Positions 31,580-42,764 of a DNA stretch of 64,000 nucleotides are shown here, piece after piece; positions within the stretch are counted from its first letter, which is position 1, and each line of letters opens with the position of its first letter. The notes below the pieces were generated by a model, which searched no databases, had not been told where the DNA came from, and worked only from the letters and a program-made list of their open reading frames with translations. This stretch comes from Vitrella brassicaformis (lineage: Eukaryota; Sar; Vitrellaceae), in NCBI GenBank assembly GCA_001179505.1, contig CDMY01000897.1, forward strand, positions 1-64,000, given 5' to 3'. A program made the translations under genes and the position numbers.

Positions 31580-34500
31580 ATGGCGGATTCGGCAATTGAG
31601 GAGGCGACAGACCATCAGGACGCGCATATTGATGGCCCAAAGAGAGACTCAGTGAGTGCCGCAGTGGAGCCCATCCAACGCATGCCATCGCAGCCGGACT
31701 CTGAAGCGCTGGACGAAGGCACAATCCCATGCGAGGCACCGTTCACGACAGACGGCGACACGTCGGTGACACACACGGCGACTCAACAGCAGGTGCAAGT
31801 GACTGTAGAGAACGGCGTGAGGCTCCCAGAGGTGCCGGGGATTGTTCACGCTTCTGGCGGCGCCGAGGACGAGGATGAGGATGCTTCTCCTGTGCACGCC
31901 CGACCGGACCAGCTTGACCAAATCATGGCACCTGGATCGCCAAAGAAGATAAAGAAGTCTGTGACGGTACGTGAACGATGGGGCCAAGGGGTTGACGAAC
32001 GGATGGCTGCCTGCCTTTAATGTTTGTACAGGTTGCGCGCTCATTCATCTTGCACGACGAGAGAGAAGACAGCCTTCCGGTCCAGGCCTTCGAGAAGGGA
32101 AAGCCGAGCGGCTTGCCCGACGTCGACTTACGGGACCTCAGTCAAAGGAGCGGCTCAGTGTTTGATGGCCTCTACCACAAGACGCGGTCGCGTCTCTCCT
32201 CCTTTGTCTCGTCGGTAAGCGTATGAGAGGCTTCCGACCGGATGCATGGAGTGTGTGGCTTGCTCCGTCCATTCTTGCTTTGTCTTCTTCCCATGCAGGT
32301 CAAGGAAGCATTTGGAGACGATGATTCGATCATCACGACATGGGCTAGTCTGGAAGCTCGTCATGAGCGCTTCACTCATGCACGGTGTCTGTCCTGTGTG
32401 GCATATGCAGGTGATGGGAGGTGGTCACAAAAAGTACTGCGGCTGCGAAGGGCCACTGGGAGAGGTGAGTGAGCACAATTCACACAGCAGCGGTGAGCAA
32501 GTGGGGTTGACTGATCTATTGAGTCTCGCGTGCGTGTGTGAGTACAGATGCTGTTCATTGTCTCCCGGATTGCTCTTCTGATCGTGTTGCCGACAACCCT
32601 CGGACTCATTTGGTACCCATATGCTCACTGACTGCGGCATTTGTTGTCCCATTTGTGATTGTCTCTTGTCGTCTGTTTGCTTATGTCGCTCAGGAACACG
32701 CTGCCGCTTCACAATCAAAGGGATCCGTGGCACAAACAAATGCTTTACTTCTGGGGCTACCTACCGTAAGAGGGACTGTGCACCCACACACATATACCGA
32801 TGCAGCTGCCACGACAGTGATTTGTGTCCTGTCTTTTCTTCACTCAGAATGTTCCGCCTACTCATCGGGTCGCTGCCGTGTACGTGGATCCCCGGTGCGC
32901 AAAGTCGAATCATCAGCCGCACCGACCAGAACACATCCTTGTTCTGATGCACAGGCTTCTTGAACGAGAGCGTCACCCTAGCGACGTTCTCGATGTCCTT
33001 CTTTCCAGGGCTCCTCGGTCACGCAATCACACTAGCGATATCGGCTGCAGCCGACACCGTCGGTAGGTCAGCGGGCCAGCGATAGCGATGGATGACGATG
33101 TCGGCTATCCCTCTGCGTGTCTGTCCGTAGGTGTTCCGGCGCATGCCTTTCTCATAGGCATCCCTATTTTCGGAGTGCAGGTATCCCGATCTTCAGAGTA
33201 AACTTTGGACAGTACTCTTTGGTGCCGTGCTTCTGTGTGCTGTTCGCTCTGCCCAATTGGAAAGAGAAATATTGGAACAACCGACAGGTAGAAGACCAAT
33301 GGATGATGTCACCCACTTCATGTCTCTCCCTTCTTGCCGACGCAGGGCCGGAATCGTTGGTTGTTCTGCACAACTGTGTGCATGTTTGCTCCAGCGTTGT
33401 GGATGGCCGCCGTGTTTGTCACGTTCTTTGTGGTCTTGGCCGCAAGCAACGAGCTACAAGGTCGAACAAAGAGCCATCATCTTTTCATACGCTCGTCCTC
33501 TTGACCGACCAACCTGGTGCATGCAGTTGTGGAGTTTCTCCTTGTGTTCGCCTTCCCCTTCGTCGGCCACTATCTGGTGGAGTTCGCGAGAGCAGTCCTG
33601 AGACGCACTCGGCGCAAGATGGAGATAGGCGGGGCAATGCTGCCTCTGATGGTGACCACCATGTACATGTCCATCCTCTTCCCCACCATCCTCGAGTGGA
33701 TCTTCTGGGTATCGACTGTCGAGCGGTGTCTCTTCATCATTTACCCCGCCTACAAAATCATCACGGTCTGTCGTGCCCGTCCGCGCCTCCCCGCCCCACC
33801 ACATGTCTCCCTCTCCCTGCGTCCGCACTTCCTTGCAGGAGCACCATGCGTGCGTGCGTCGCATCACGGCGAGCGGCGTATACAAAGAGTTCCTTCCTTG
33901 CAAGAAGATGACATCCCTCACAGACATCCTCCAGTGCATCTCGCACAGCTTCCTGCTTATCTGCACCTTCGGATACGGCATGCCGCAGCGAGAGGTCGCC
34001 TTGCAATTCAACCCCACCAACGTCCAACAAATGGGCACTGACGCGCAGCAAGGGGACCGAGGGCAGATGTCCATGCCGGCCATGTCCGACAGACACGAGA
34101 GAGCAGCCAAGTACTTGCCGGACGACCACAATGCCGATATAGAGAAAGCCCTCAAAGACGACAAAGAGAAGAGCGAAGAGACGAAGCCCACACCAGAGCC
34201 ACCCCCAGAGGAGAGGTCACACCGAGATTCGATCAGCAGCCAAGGCGGCTCTGTACAGCCGGCAGAAAGAGAGGGCGAGGCAGAGGGCGAAGGTGGCCGG
34301 CGGAAGAGCGACGAAGAGATCAGAGCCGAGCGCGTGACCCAGAAACGGAGAACATCAGTGGTGGAGCTTGTTGCCTCCAATAGGCGTCGCTCTTCGGTGG
34401 CGTCCATTGTTCAGGTGGGAATGCTTCGTGCAGATGCGCACACGTGGGACGGTCTATGTCGGGCAATGCCTGTGGTGTTTGCAGGACCCTGCTGGCCACT

Positions 34501-35201
34501 TGCTGTCGATTTATACGATAGATGACAGCGTCTTCGAGAATGTGACACAACAGTTCGCCATTTTTCTCGTCCAGGCATTCACCGAGGTGACAGCAGACAA
34601 AGAGCCGCCACCTGTCCTCCCCTCATTGTTCTCGTATGTCTCTTTAGATCTTTGGGCCGTACGTAGCACACAGCCGGCCGCTGCCGTTTGTTTCCGTGTA
34701 CCCGGTGTCTCCGTGCGTTTGTGTGTCTATGTCTTTGTCAGGTTCCAGGTGCACATATATGTTCGGTACATTCGGGACGTCTCTCCCTCCTCTGAACTCT
34801 ACCCAGCCTTCACCGAGGTACATAAGTGAACACATGCACACGAATCCCGCCATGCAGGGGCATCTGGCTGGCGTCTGTCCGCGTATTGCCTAGCAGCTGA
34901 GCGATAAGGTCGCAACCCGGTTCATGTGGTTCACCGTCTTCACGACCTTGTTCAACACCGTCACCTCGTACATCGTGCTGTCTATCGTCAAACCATACCT
35001 GCCTGTCGCACGTAAGCACCAGCCATCGGATATCCGTGTCTCCCTTTTTTGTGTATTGACCTCTCTGTCTCCGTGTGTGTGTTCATGTTGGTACTTGCAG
35101 GCCGGAAACTGATCTTGCGATTTCTGGGAGACACGACGTTCTTTCTCGTGATGCTGGGCAGCCTCACTATCTCGCCCGTCTACCCGATTGTCCTCTTGTA
35201 A
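31580..35201 (+). CDS. Uncharacterised multi-pass membrane protein, paralogue A
   Basis: About 17 exons. The first is 31580-31966 (MADSAIEEATDHQD, acidic cytosolic head), then 32032 onward. The protein alternates helices with conserved loops: EAFGDDDSIITTWV, IALLIVLPTTLGLIW, HKQMLYFWGYLP, VTLATFSMSFFPGLLGHA, GVPAHAFLIGIPIFGVQ, CVLFALPNWKEKYW, VCMFAPALWMAAVF, VLRRTRRKMEIGGAM, WVSTVERCLFIIYPAYKII, HHACVRRITASG, then a charged loop with RRTSVVELVASNRRRSS, LLSIYTIDDSVFEN, VHIYVRYIRDVSPSSELYP, FMWFTVFTTLFNTVTSY, and the end LTISPVYPIVLL. Each block has a counterpart in the minus-strand gene at 57999-61837. About ten to twelve helices are expected. No known family is recognised. The intron at 32344-32410 begins with GC instead of GT. 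Confidence 0.72.
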
Positions 35202-35379
35202 GTCGAGTCAATACCATGATCCACACACAGATGAGACGCGTATGGATGACTTTCTTCGTTGTTCAACATGCAGGACACCCCACAATCAGGTACCCCGCGG
35301 GCTGCTCACGAAGCCTCACGCCCACGCATACAGATGCGAACACGGAGAGGTCCATTCCATTGGATGGATTCGCGTGTGG

Positions 35380-35410
<31 letters not shown>

Positions 35411-35742
35411 TGCGTGTGTGTCATGCAGTTCCCCCTGGACTTGTCCGTTACGCGAACCGGGGACTGACCGGTCGATTAGGAAGCTGTGTCATCCTGTGAT
35501 CTATGAGATTTCTTATCCTTTAAGACTGTGTGGTTGAGTCTTGAACGATAGGAGCGAGCATCAGATATAGCTAGGCATGTAGCCATGCAGGTTTTCTTTT
35601 TCTGTCATGCCTCTTGCCCCTCGTACTAGCCTTACTATTGCATTGACATGAATCCAATATGCTCAAATTTCGAGCCGCCTTAACGGCCTCTGTACAGTGT
35701 GGCGGCTTTGATCTTCGCAGACAGCGCCTCCACGCCCGGGCC
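35202..35742. other. Spacer between two same-strand genes
   Basis: A run of TC and TG repeats lies at about 35383-35420. The remainder is AT-richer than the genes. No coding frame is supported, and the small frames here do not continue the membrane gene, whose stop aligns with that of its paralogue. Confidence 0.5.
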
Positions 35743-36423
35743 ATGGTCAAGCAGAAGGCAGCCAAGCAGTCCGCAAAGAAGAAGGCGAAGGCGAAGGCGG
35801 CCGCAAAGAAGAAGATTGTCATCAAAAAGCCCCCCCATATCACAATCGACGCTTTCAAATATGTGCTCTGCTGGAAGGTCGAGGTCACTCGGACAGAGTG
35901 AGCTCACATTGGAAGACCATTGCACACAAAAACCTGGACAAAGACACGCACTGACGTTGTCACGTTGTGTATGCGTGTCCGGCAGACACATCAAGAAGGA
36001 CGATTTCGAGCGCGATGACTTATATCGCGAGGGTCGCTGCGAGAGGGAGACGGTCGGCTACTTTCGGTCGGTGCGTGAGGCCCGCAACGCTGCCCGTGAT
36101 CGATTGCGCCAGGAGGTAGAGGATGGGCTGATGTACGAGGAGTCCATAATGGTGTCTGACAAGGACGGCGTGTGGAGCTGCACCGGGTCGAGCGGCGACG
36201 ACGATGACGATGGGTTGTGGGGGGACGACGGGGAGTGGGAGGTTAAGGTGACGGTCCAGGAGGCCTATGCACCGGACAACCCGATTGACGATAGTGAGCC
36301 GCACGTTGACCGAATGAGGGGACGTGCAAGCACAGCGTGTGTGCGTGTACAGGTTGGGAGTTTGACCGTGAGGAGAAGCCTTTCGACGGCGAATATGGTG
36401 ACGACGAGGAGGAGGAAGAGTGA
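35743..36423 (+). CDS. Small protein with Lys/Ala-rich head and acidic tail, unknown
   Basis: Three exons in phase (35743-35897, 35986-36293, 36353-36423) give 177 residues. The start MVKQKAAKQSAKKKAKAKAA is extremely basic, then KPPHITIDAFKYVLCW begins a folded-looking middle (DDFERDDLYREGRCERET, VREARNAARDRLRQEVEDG). The C-terminal third is acidic (SSGDDDDDGLWGDDGEW) and ends in six acidic residues. The charge layout suggests a nucleic-acid- or chaperone-associated protein, but there is no recognisable domain. The ATG at 35743 is preferred over one 84 bases upstream because of its better context (gggccATGg) and because the basic head begins there. Confidence 0.6.
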
Positions 36424-37088
36424 TGTAACGTATCCGTTCACAGGGTCGTGACGGGATAAAGATGGTCGTCTGTGGCTGGGGTGGGTATGGTGCGGTCTGT
36501 GTGACGAAGGTGTGACTGGTTCTAGCTTCTTGCTGCTCTGAATGCCTCCCTCCTAGGTGTGTGGGTGTGTCCATGAGTGTATTTGTAAGTGGTGGGCTGG
36601 GTGCGGACGAACACATGTTATACAGATGCGGCGTCAACAAGTCAGTCCTTCGCTCAACCGTACCGTCAGCTGCTCTGGTCGTCTATTGCATACCAACTGA
36701 GTACTACGAAAAAGCCGCTCGCACCAGCTGGGTGCGTCTATAGCGGCCGGGAAAAACGAAGCCACCCATCCACTCATCCATAGCACTGTACAATGACCAG
36801 CAATGAGGAGCCAGCACCATGCGCCACCAGTCTGTCTGCCTCTGTGTGCCCGTTGCACGGAAAAAGACCCCCTTGTGAGCCATGTGTGGTATGTATGACG
36901 CAATGTGAAGCGCTACTGACTCAACCGCAGGAAGGCAGAGGGAGGGAGGGAGGGAGGGACAGAGCACACAGTACAAGTACAATTACAAATACACATCTAT
37001 ACATACATACACGGTACATGTGCATGCATATGTTACGGATGCATACACACACACACATACGTGAGCTGTCTGTCTGTCTGCCGCTCGT
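36424..37088. other. Convergent 3'-3' spacer
   Basis: Between the stop of the small protein gene and the stop of the WIPI-like gene. It contains a GGGA repeat (36940-36960), AC/AT-rich simple sequence at 36970-37060 and a short (TCTG)n at 37066-37082. No gene is seen. Confidence 0.5.
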
Positions 37089-39481
37089 TCATGAGGACGG
37101 CGGTGGCGGGGCGAGGGCGGGGTGGGCGGCCGGGAAGGATGTGTACGAGGATGCACCCGTCGCAGCAGGCATTCTCTGACGATATCGAATCAGCTGAACC
37201 TGAGGACCGACAATCGCCATAACCAGCGGAGGTCGGCTTATGCCTGTCTGTCTGTCTGGACACAGCACAGCCACGCACCTTCTTCATGGGCCCTCCCTGC
37301 ACAGGGTCGAATCTCGCCTTGAGGTATGTGCCGTCGGCACATAAGACTGCATTGCAGGCAATACCAGACACACAGAGAGAGGTCTCATGCAGCCACCGCC
37401 ACACCTGTCGCTCATGTGCATCCATCGTGCGGGCGCAGCCCCTACCGATGACTGAGTTGCGGTCGGCCCCAAATCCGCACACACAACGGCCGTCAGGCAC
37501 TCTGACCCACCACACACACAGAATAATGAGAGGCTCCCTGTCTGTGCCATTACTTCGTCAAGTCTGGCTCACTTACTTTAGCTGTGCAAAACTCCACTCG
37601 CTGGCAAAGTATGGCGTTGCCCAGGACAGGAAACGGAAGCTGGACCTGGGATTTGACGGCGACCCCCTGACACACACACAACACAGCCATCCATCCAGTC
37701 ATTCATCCATCCATCCATCATGCGGTTCATATCACATACTGTGAGCCTTGTGACGGCGACTCTCCAGCAGCGTGGGCATAGGGCCCCCTGGCAGACGCGG
37801 GGGTCGTCTGCGAGATGTCCTCAGCGCCGATAAGGCCCGAGGGAGGGGCCAACCGGGGCAGGGGGGAGAGGGGGAGGGATGCCGCGTCCGCAGGAAGGGC
37901 AAACGCGTGCACCGTGCCCTTGTCGGACGCAACCAGCAGCCTGGCACAGCACAACAAGTCGGTTGTCAGCGAGTGAGTGGTTGGTTTGGTATCTATCTAT
38001 CGTGTGGTCGTGTGGTTGTGTGATTGTGTTGCTCAGCACACCATGGTGCGGATGGGTGGAAGGCGATAGAGTAGATGTCGGCCTGGTCGGCGCCCCGCCG
38101 CAGCTCCCGCAGCTGCTGACCGCTGTGGGGAGTGAATAGACGGATTATCGTACCCTGACAGACACAAACACAAGTGGGGGGGAGGGGGAGGGCGAGGGCG
38201 AGAAAGATTCGTATGTAAGCGTTGTCGGCCCCTTTGCACCTTCTGTACCTTCTGTGAGGCCGTAGCGAGCAGCGTGGCATCGCTGTTGAGGGCCACACAA
38301 GCCAGGGGGGTCTCGTGGGCAGCTGGGAGAGACGACGGACGGATCAAGGAACAAAACAGCGTGTGGTGTCTGTCGATGCTCATAGATCTGTCTGTGCGTA
38401 CCAACCAACCTATGATAGCGACCGAGTTGGTGTGCCTCACATGCGTCACGTCGTGCTGCTGCCGGTCGGTCATCTCAGGCGACTCCTTCTCCTTCCCCTT
38501 CCCCTGTGCCGCTGGGCCCTCACTCCCGAACGCCTGGCTGTAGAAGACCACCAAAACACGGCCCCGCTGCAGCCCGGGACACGCCAGAACGATTCGCGAG
38601 TCGGATGGGCTGCTCGCCACGTCCATCAGACCTGCGACAAGACAGACGAGAATGAGTGCGTGAGTAAGCGCTTGTGTGGTGGGAATGTGCCGCCCACGTG
38701 GCGCCTGGCTGACCTCTTGGGTTTTGGATGGTGTCGACGGCCTCGATAAGCTGGAGGTCCCGGAAACGGTAGACAAACACCTTCCTCTCCAACGCCACCA
38801 CCACACTAAACCAACACAACACAGCACCAAACCACATCAACACAACACACCCACAACATGCGACTTCCTCCCTCAGCGCGTCCTGTATTACACTTCATTG
38901 AGCAGCTTGACGTTTCTGACGGTACTGGAGAAGGTCAGCTCCGCAATGCACCGGCCCAGCCGGTCGTCCCACAGCATCACTTGGGTGGGCGGCCATCTCG
39001 GTGTCGGGCCGCCGCCGACGAGCGCGAGCATGTTGCTGCGGTAGAGCATGGCGACGATGGCGATGCCGGCGGAGTCCGGGCTGAATCCGCCCGCGCTGTC
39101 GTGCAGAGTGCACTTGTGGTTGTCGGTCGCGAAGTCTGAAGGAGAGCGATAATGGGCGGGCGATTCGATGAGTGTGTTCATTCCTGTTGTGTGTTGTGTT
39201 TGATGATACCTACCTCGCTTGAACATCTCTTTGAACGGATCCTGAGGACAATACACACACATTGTGACGCACACAAGAGAGGCAGACGATTCATGGTGTG
39301 TCCGTTCCTCTGCTTCCTGCGGCTGCCGTCCGTCCTCCCTCCCTCCCTCCCTCCCCCTCCCCTCACTCACCGTGTTGAAGACCTGGAAGCCCGTCGTGGT
39401 GCCGCAGGCGAAGCATGAGTAATCCTGGTTGAATGATGGCAGGACGTCATCTGTTGGGTAGCTGGACTCGCCACTCATCAT
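37089..39481 (-). CDS. Atg18/WIPI-family beta-propeller (PROPPIN)
   Basis: About ten exons on the minus strand. It starts MMSGESSYPTDDV, with DYSCFACGTTTGFQVFNT as blade 1. IVAMLYRSNMLALVGGGPTP with KVMLWDD-like QVMLWDDRLGRCIAEL follows. Later come VVVALERKVFVYRF, ETPLACVALNSDATLLATAS, GTIIRLF, QLRELRRGADQADIYSIAF, LLVASDKGTVHAFALP, WATPYFASEWSFAQLK, CVCGFGADRNSVI and CADGTYLKARF, ending in a Pro/Ala-rich tail. The LRRG motif corresponds to the FRRG motif that binds PI3P and PI(3,5)P2 in this family. Blade order is closest to WIPI3/WIPI4 (WDR45). Role by family: membrane recruitment in autophagosome formation or in plastid/vacuole-related membrane traffic. Head to head with the transporter at 39644. 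Confidence 0.87.
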
Positions 39482-39643
39482 GGTGTCCTAAGGGCTTTTC
39501 CGTGAGGAAAGGGGTCGCGCGACACTACACGCGCAAAGGAGAAACCCTGCTCGGTTTCTGGGTTCAATACCCTGAATAATGGTGACAGGGTTCGGCGAGC
39601 CAGAACCCTGAGCCGAGAAACCCTGCTCGTGTCGTCTAGCCTG
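39482..39643. promoter_or_regulatory. 162-bp divergent promoter with repeated GAGAAACCCTGCTCG motif
   Basis: The 15-base motif GAGAAACCCTGCTCG occurs at 39539-39553 and 39615-39629 (76 bases apart). Between the copies are related ACCCTG/CAGGGT segments in both directions (39560-39611) that could fold into stems. All of it lies between the start codons of the WIPI-like gene and the transporter gene, so a shared regulatory role is likely. Confidence 0.5.
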
Positions 39644-42288
39644 ATGGAATCGCGGCTGCTGAGGCATGACACTTCTGTCGAACATGCTGCAACAAGGAGC
39701 TTTCTGCCGCTGAAGATCGATAGATCTGACGTATCGGATGGCAGCCCACTCTCTCCCTCCGGCACGCCCGACACCAGCACCAGCACAAACAGCAGCAACA
39801 GCACAGCTGAAGCAGACGAGCCGGAGGACGCAGCGGATGGAGCTGGCGAGGATGAGCCGATGATATCTGCAGATCCTCGGAGAGAGAGGGAGATTGAGAT
39901 GTCTGGCATGGTTGGGCGGGTGTTTCACGAGAGGAAGGTGGGTTGGCTGGAGGTGTGCAGTGAGCTGCTGCAGATGGCTGTGAGGCGGCCGAGTGAGTGG
40001 AAGGAGATGGGGCTGGGAGTGGGAATGGGAGGAGGGGGCCGTGGGTGGGGCATGATGGTCATGCGCGTCGTCACGCTGACGGTCCTCTATGCAGCCTACA
40101 TGGTAGGGAACAAGCACGACCGCAAGTCAGTGTCCCCCCGATGGCTGGCACTTGGTGCTTGTTGTGTGGTTCGAGCAGGGTTTGATGTACGCCCGTGGCG
40201 TGTTGGATGTGAGCAATGCGGCCATGAAGAATGACTCACAAACAACATGGGACTTCGAAACAGCCGGTACAGGCCGCGGCAGCAGCGCTCACACAACCGC
40301 ACACCCCCCAGCCACCCACCCACCTGCCCACTCATTGTGTCGCTCTTTCTCGATCAGGTGATGTGTTTGCGTGCGGCAACTACGCCTACTTGGTGGGCAA
40401 GCTGGTCTCGCCCCTCATGGTGGACCTAGCTGGCGCCCAAAGCCTGCTCGTGTACACTCTCGCCCTCGGCAGCGCCACCACCTTCCTGTTCGGCCTCAAC
40501 GGCTCGCCGTGGACGGCCGCCCTGCTGTGGGGCTTGTTTCGGTTTGGTCTGGCATTCGGGTGGCCTGCCCTGGGCCGCATCGTGTGTGCGTGGTGCCTGC
40601 CGACGCAGTATGGGCAGGTGTTCGGTGTGCTGTCGACGGCATCACGCACCGGTGAGTGGCTGGGATAAGGGGGATGGGATGTCCGAAGGAGAGAGAGATC
40701 ATGTGTCTGTTTGATTGTGTGTCAGGTGCGGTGATGGCGAGTTTAGTTGCGGGCCGGCTGCTGATGTGGGGGGTGCCGTGGAGGTCCCTCTTCATTGGGG
40801 CGGCGGCGCTCCTCCTCGCCCTCCTGGCCCTCACCAACGCCTTCCTGCGCGACAAACCCACAGGCACAAACACACACACACACACACACAGTTGTCACAG
40901 TTGTCCCAACACAGTCACCACACCTTTCGTCCACCCACCCTCTGTTCTGCAGATTGGGGCCTGGAGGAGGTGCATGCCAAGGGTCAGGAGCTGCTGCCTC
41001 TAATGGTTGTCGAGGAAGATGACACAGAGGAGAGCACCATGGAAGCTGGAGGGGCTGTCGACAACAGCACATCAACAGCAGCAACAGCAACAGCAGAGCG
41101 GTCGATGCACCAGCGGAAAGGGACAGCGAGGGGAGAAGTCGACGGCGGGTTTTGGCTGTGGAATGACGGCGGCGGCGGTGGTGCTGGTGGTGGAGACGGT
41201 GTGAAGGGCGGGCCGCGGCGCGCTGTGCGTCATGGTGAAGATGAGAGCCTCCTGACGGCCCTCGGCAAGTTCAGCCAAGGTGAGTGAGTCAGCTGGCTGG
41301 CTGGTTGGGGGAGGGAAAGGTGACCGATTGCATATTAATTAGTTCTGTGAGTGTGTGTGTTCAGAGGGTCATTTTTGGTTGATAAGTGTGAGCATCATGC
41401 TGATCACGCCTTTGACAGAGATGAACAGGTGCCTTGCCCTCACCATTGTACTATTGTGCGCGGTGCTGCATTCTTTGTGCGTGTGTGCGTGTGTGTGTGT
41501 GTGTGTTCAGTTGGTGGCCGAGCTATTTGTCTCATGTGCTTAAGCTCTCGCCGGGCGAGGCGGCATCCATCGCATCAGTTTTCCCCGCCGGATTTATCAT
41601 CTCTGTGCTACTCGGTCCGACACACACACACACTCACACACACACTCACAGGGCTCACAATATACTGTCCACACACACACGCCTTACAGGTGGATGGCTG
41701 TACGACCGTCTGTCGTCCCGGGGCCGCTTCGTGTTCATCTCCTCTCTCCTGCTGACCGGCACCTGTGTGGCGTTGGCTCTGCGGTTCGTGCACCCCACTG
41801 TGCTGCTGGAGCAGCTTGAGCTGGCCGTCGAGTCGCCCGACGCGTCCGTGTCGCGGGATGGCGACGGGATGGTCATTGTGGACCCTGCCCACCCCCACTA
41901 TGCCAAGCTGGTGGCTCTGCGGCTGCCACTGCTTGTGCTGGTGTTCCTGCTGGGATTCTGGTACGTCACTCAGTGAGTAGAGACACACGAGGGATGCACT
42001 AGGTGAATGTGTGTCTCTGTGTCTGTGGGCAGTTTTGGCCCGGCCTACTTCATCCCCACGTCTGTTTACTGTGCGAGCTTCGGTGGAAAGCGGCACTGCA
42101 GCACACTGGCGGGGCTGCTTGACGCGTTCGGGTACCTGTCGACGACGGCCTTCATGGTGGCTGTGGGTCACATAGCCAAGGCCAACCGGTGGGTGCAGGT
42201 GCTGGACCTGCTGTGGACGTCGCTGGCGTGCTGCACGCTCACCTACTCGCTCTTCATGTGCAGAAATGTCCAGCTGAAATACTGCTGA
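39644..42288 (+). CDS. Major facilitator, SLC37/sugar-phosphate-antiporter-like
   Basis: About eight exons. The start MESRLLRHDTSVEHAATRSF and a Ser/acidic head precede the first helix (MMVMRVVTLTVLYAAYM). Then come FACGNYAYLVGKLVSPLMVD, LLVYTLALGSATTFLFGL, WGLFRFGLAFGWPALGR with CLPTQYGQVFGVLSTASRTG, LVAGRLLMWGVPWRSLF, a long Gly/Ser/Ala-rich central loop, SWWPSYLSHVLKLSPGEAA, VFPAGFIISVLLGGWLYDRL, VALRLPLLVLVFLLGFW, and FGPAYFIPTSVYCASFGGKR ending VQLKYC. The 'WWPSYL' entry to the second half and the 'GGW(L/I)YDR(L)' loop fit the organophosphate:phosphate antiporter branch. The donor of exon 1 is uncertain (40102 or 40125). An insert PDASVSRDGDGMVIVDP interrupts helices late in the protein. 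The substrate is not determinable. Confidence 0.78.
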
Positions 42289-42764
42289 GCTGAGGGAGTG
42301 TGGCATTCATTCATTTGTTTGTTTGTACTGTAAATATGGACGATCGAGCTTATGTGTCTCCTTAGTTACACACATTGAATTCTGTGTGCGGCCGATCTTT
42401 GCACGTCCTCACTGACATTTCTACAAAGACGAGATCGATGGTCCATCCCTTCACTCAGATTCAAGTCGATCTATTCGCCACGCAGCAGCGTCTGTGGCAA
42501 GCACACACACACACACATATATATACACACACACGTGTGCACGGACAAAACGCAGAGATGGACGCACCGGGTCTCAAAACCATCAATGATGCGGAAGCCG
42601 CTTGCACGCAACACACGCAGCCAGACACATAAACTTGAAGACACGAGAAGCCATCATGTCCAAGCTCTCTCGTCCTTCCTCCCTCCCTCCCTCCCTCCCT
42701 CTGCGATTGAGCACGCGGACACAAGACACAAAGCCTAACTCCACGCCAGCTCACGGGTCGCGGC
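42289..42764. other. Convergent 3'-3' spacer
   Basis: 476 bases between the transporter stop and the TPR-gene stop. An AC/TATA run lies at 42504-42536 and a CCCT run at 42675-42700. No gene is seen. Confidence 0.5.

Noticed and set aside
39644-42288. Possibility that this MFS gene and the one at 1047-3765 are paralogues
   Set aside because: Signature motifs differ (SLC37-like WWPSYL against MFS_1-like EPAHGITFA). They share only the superfamily.
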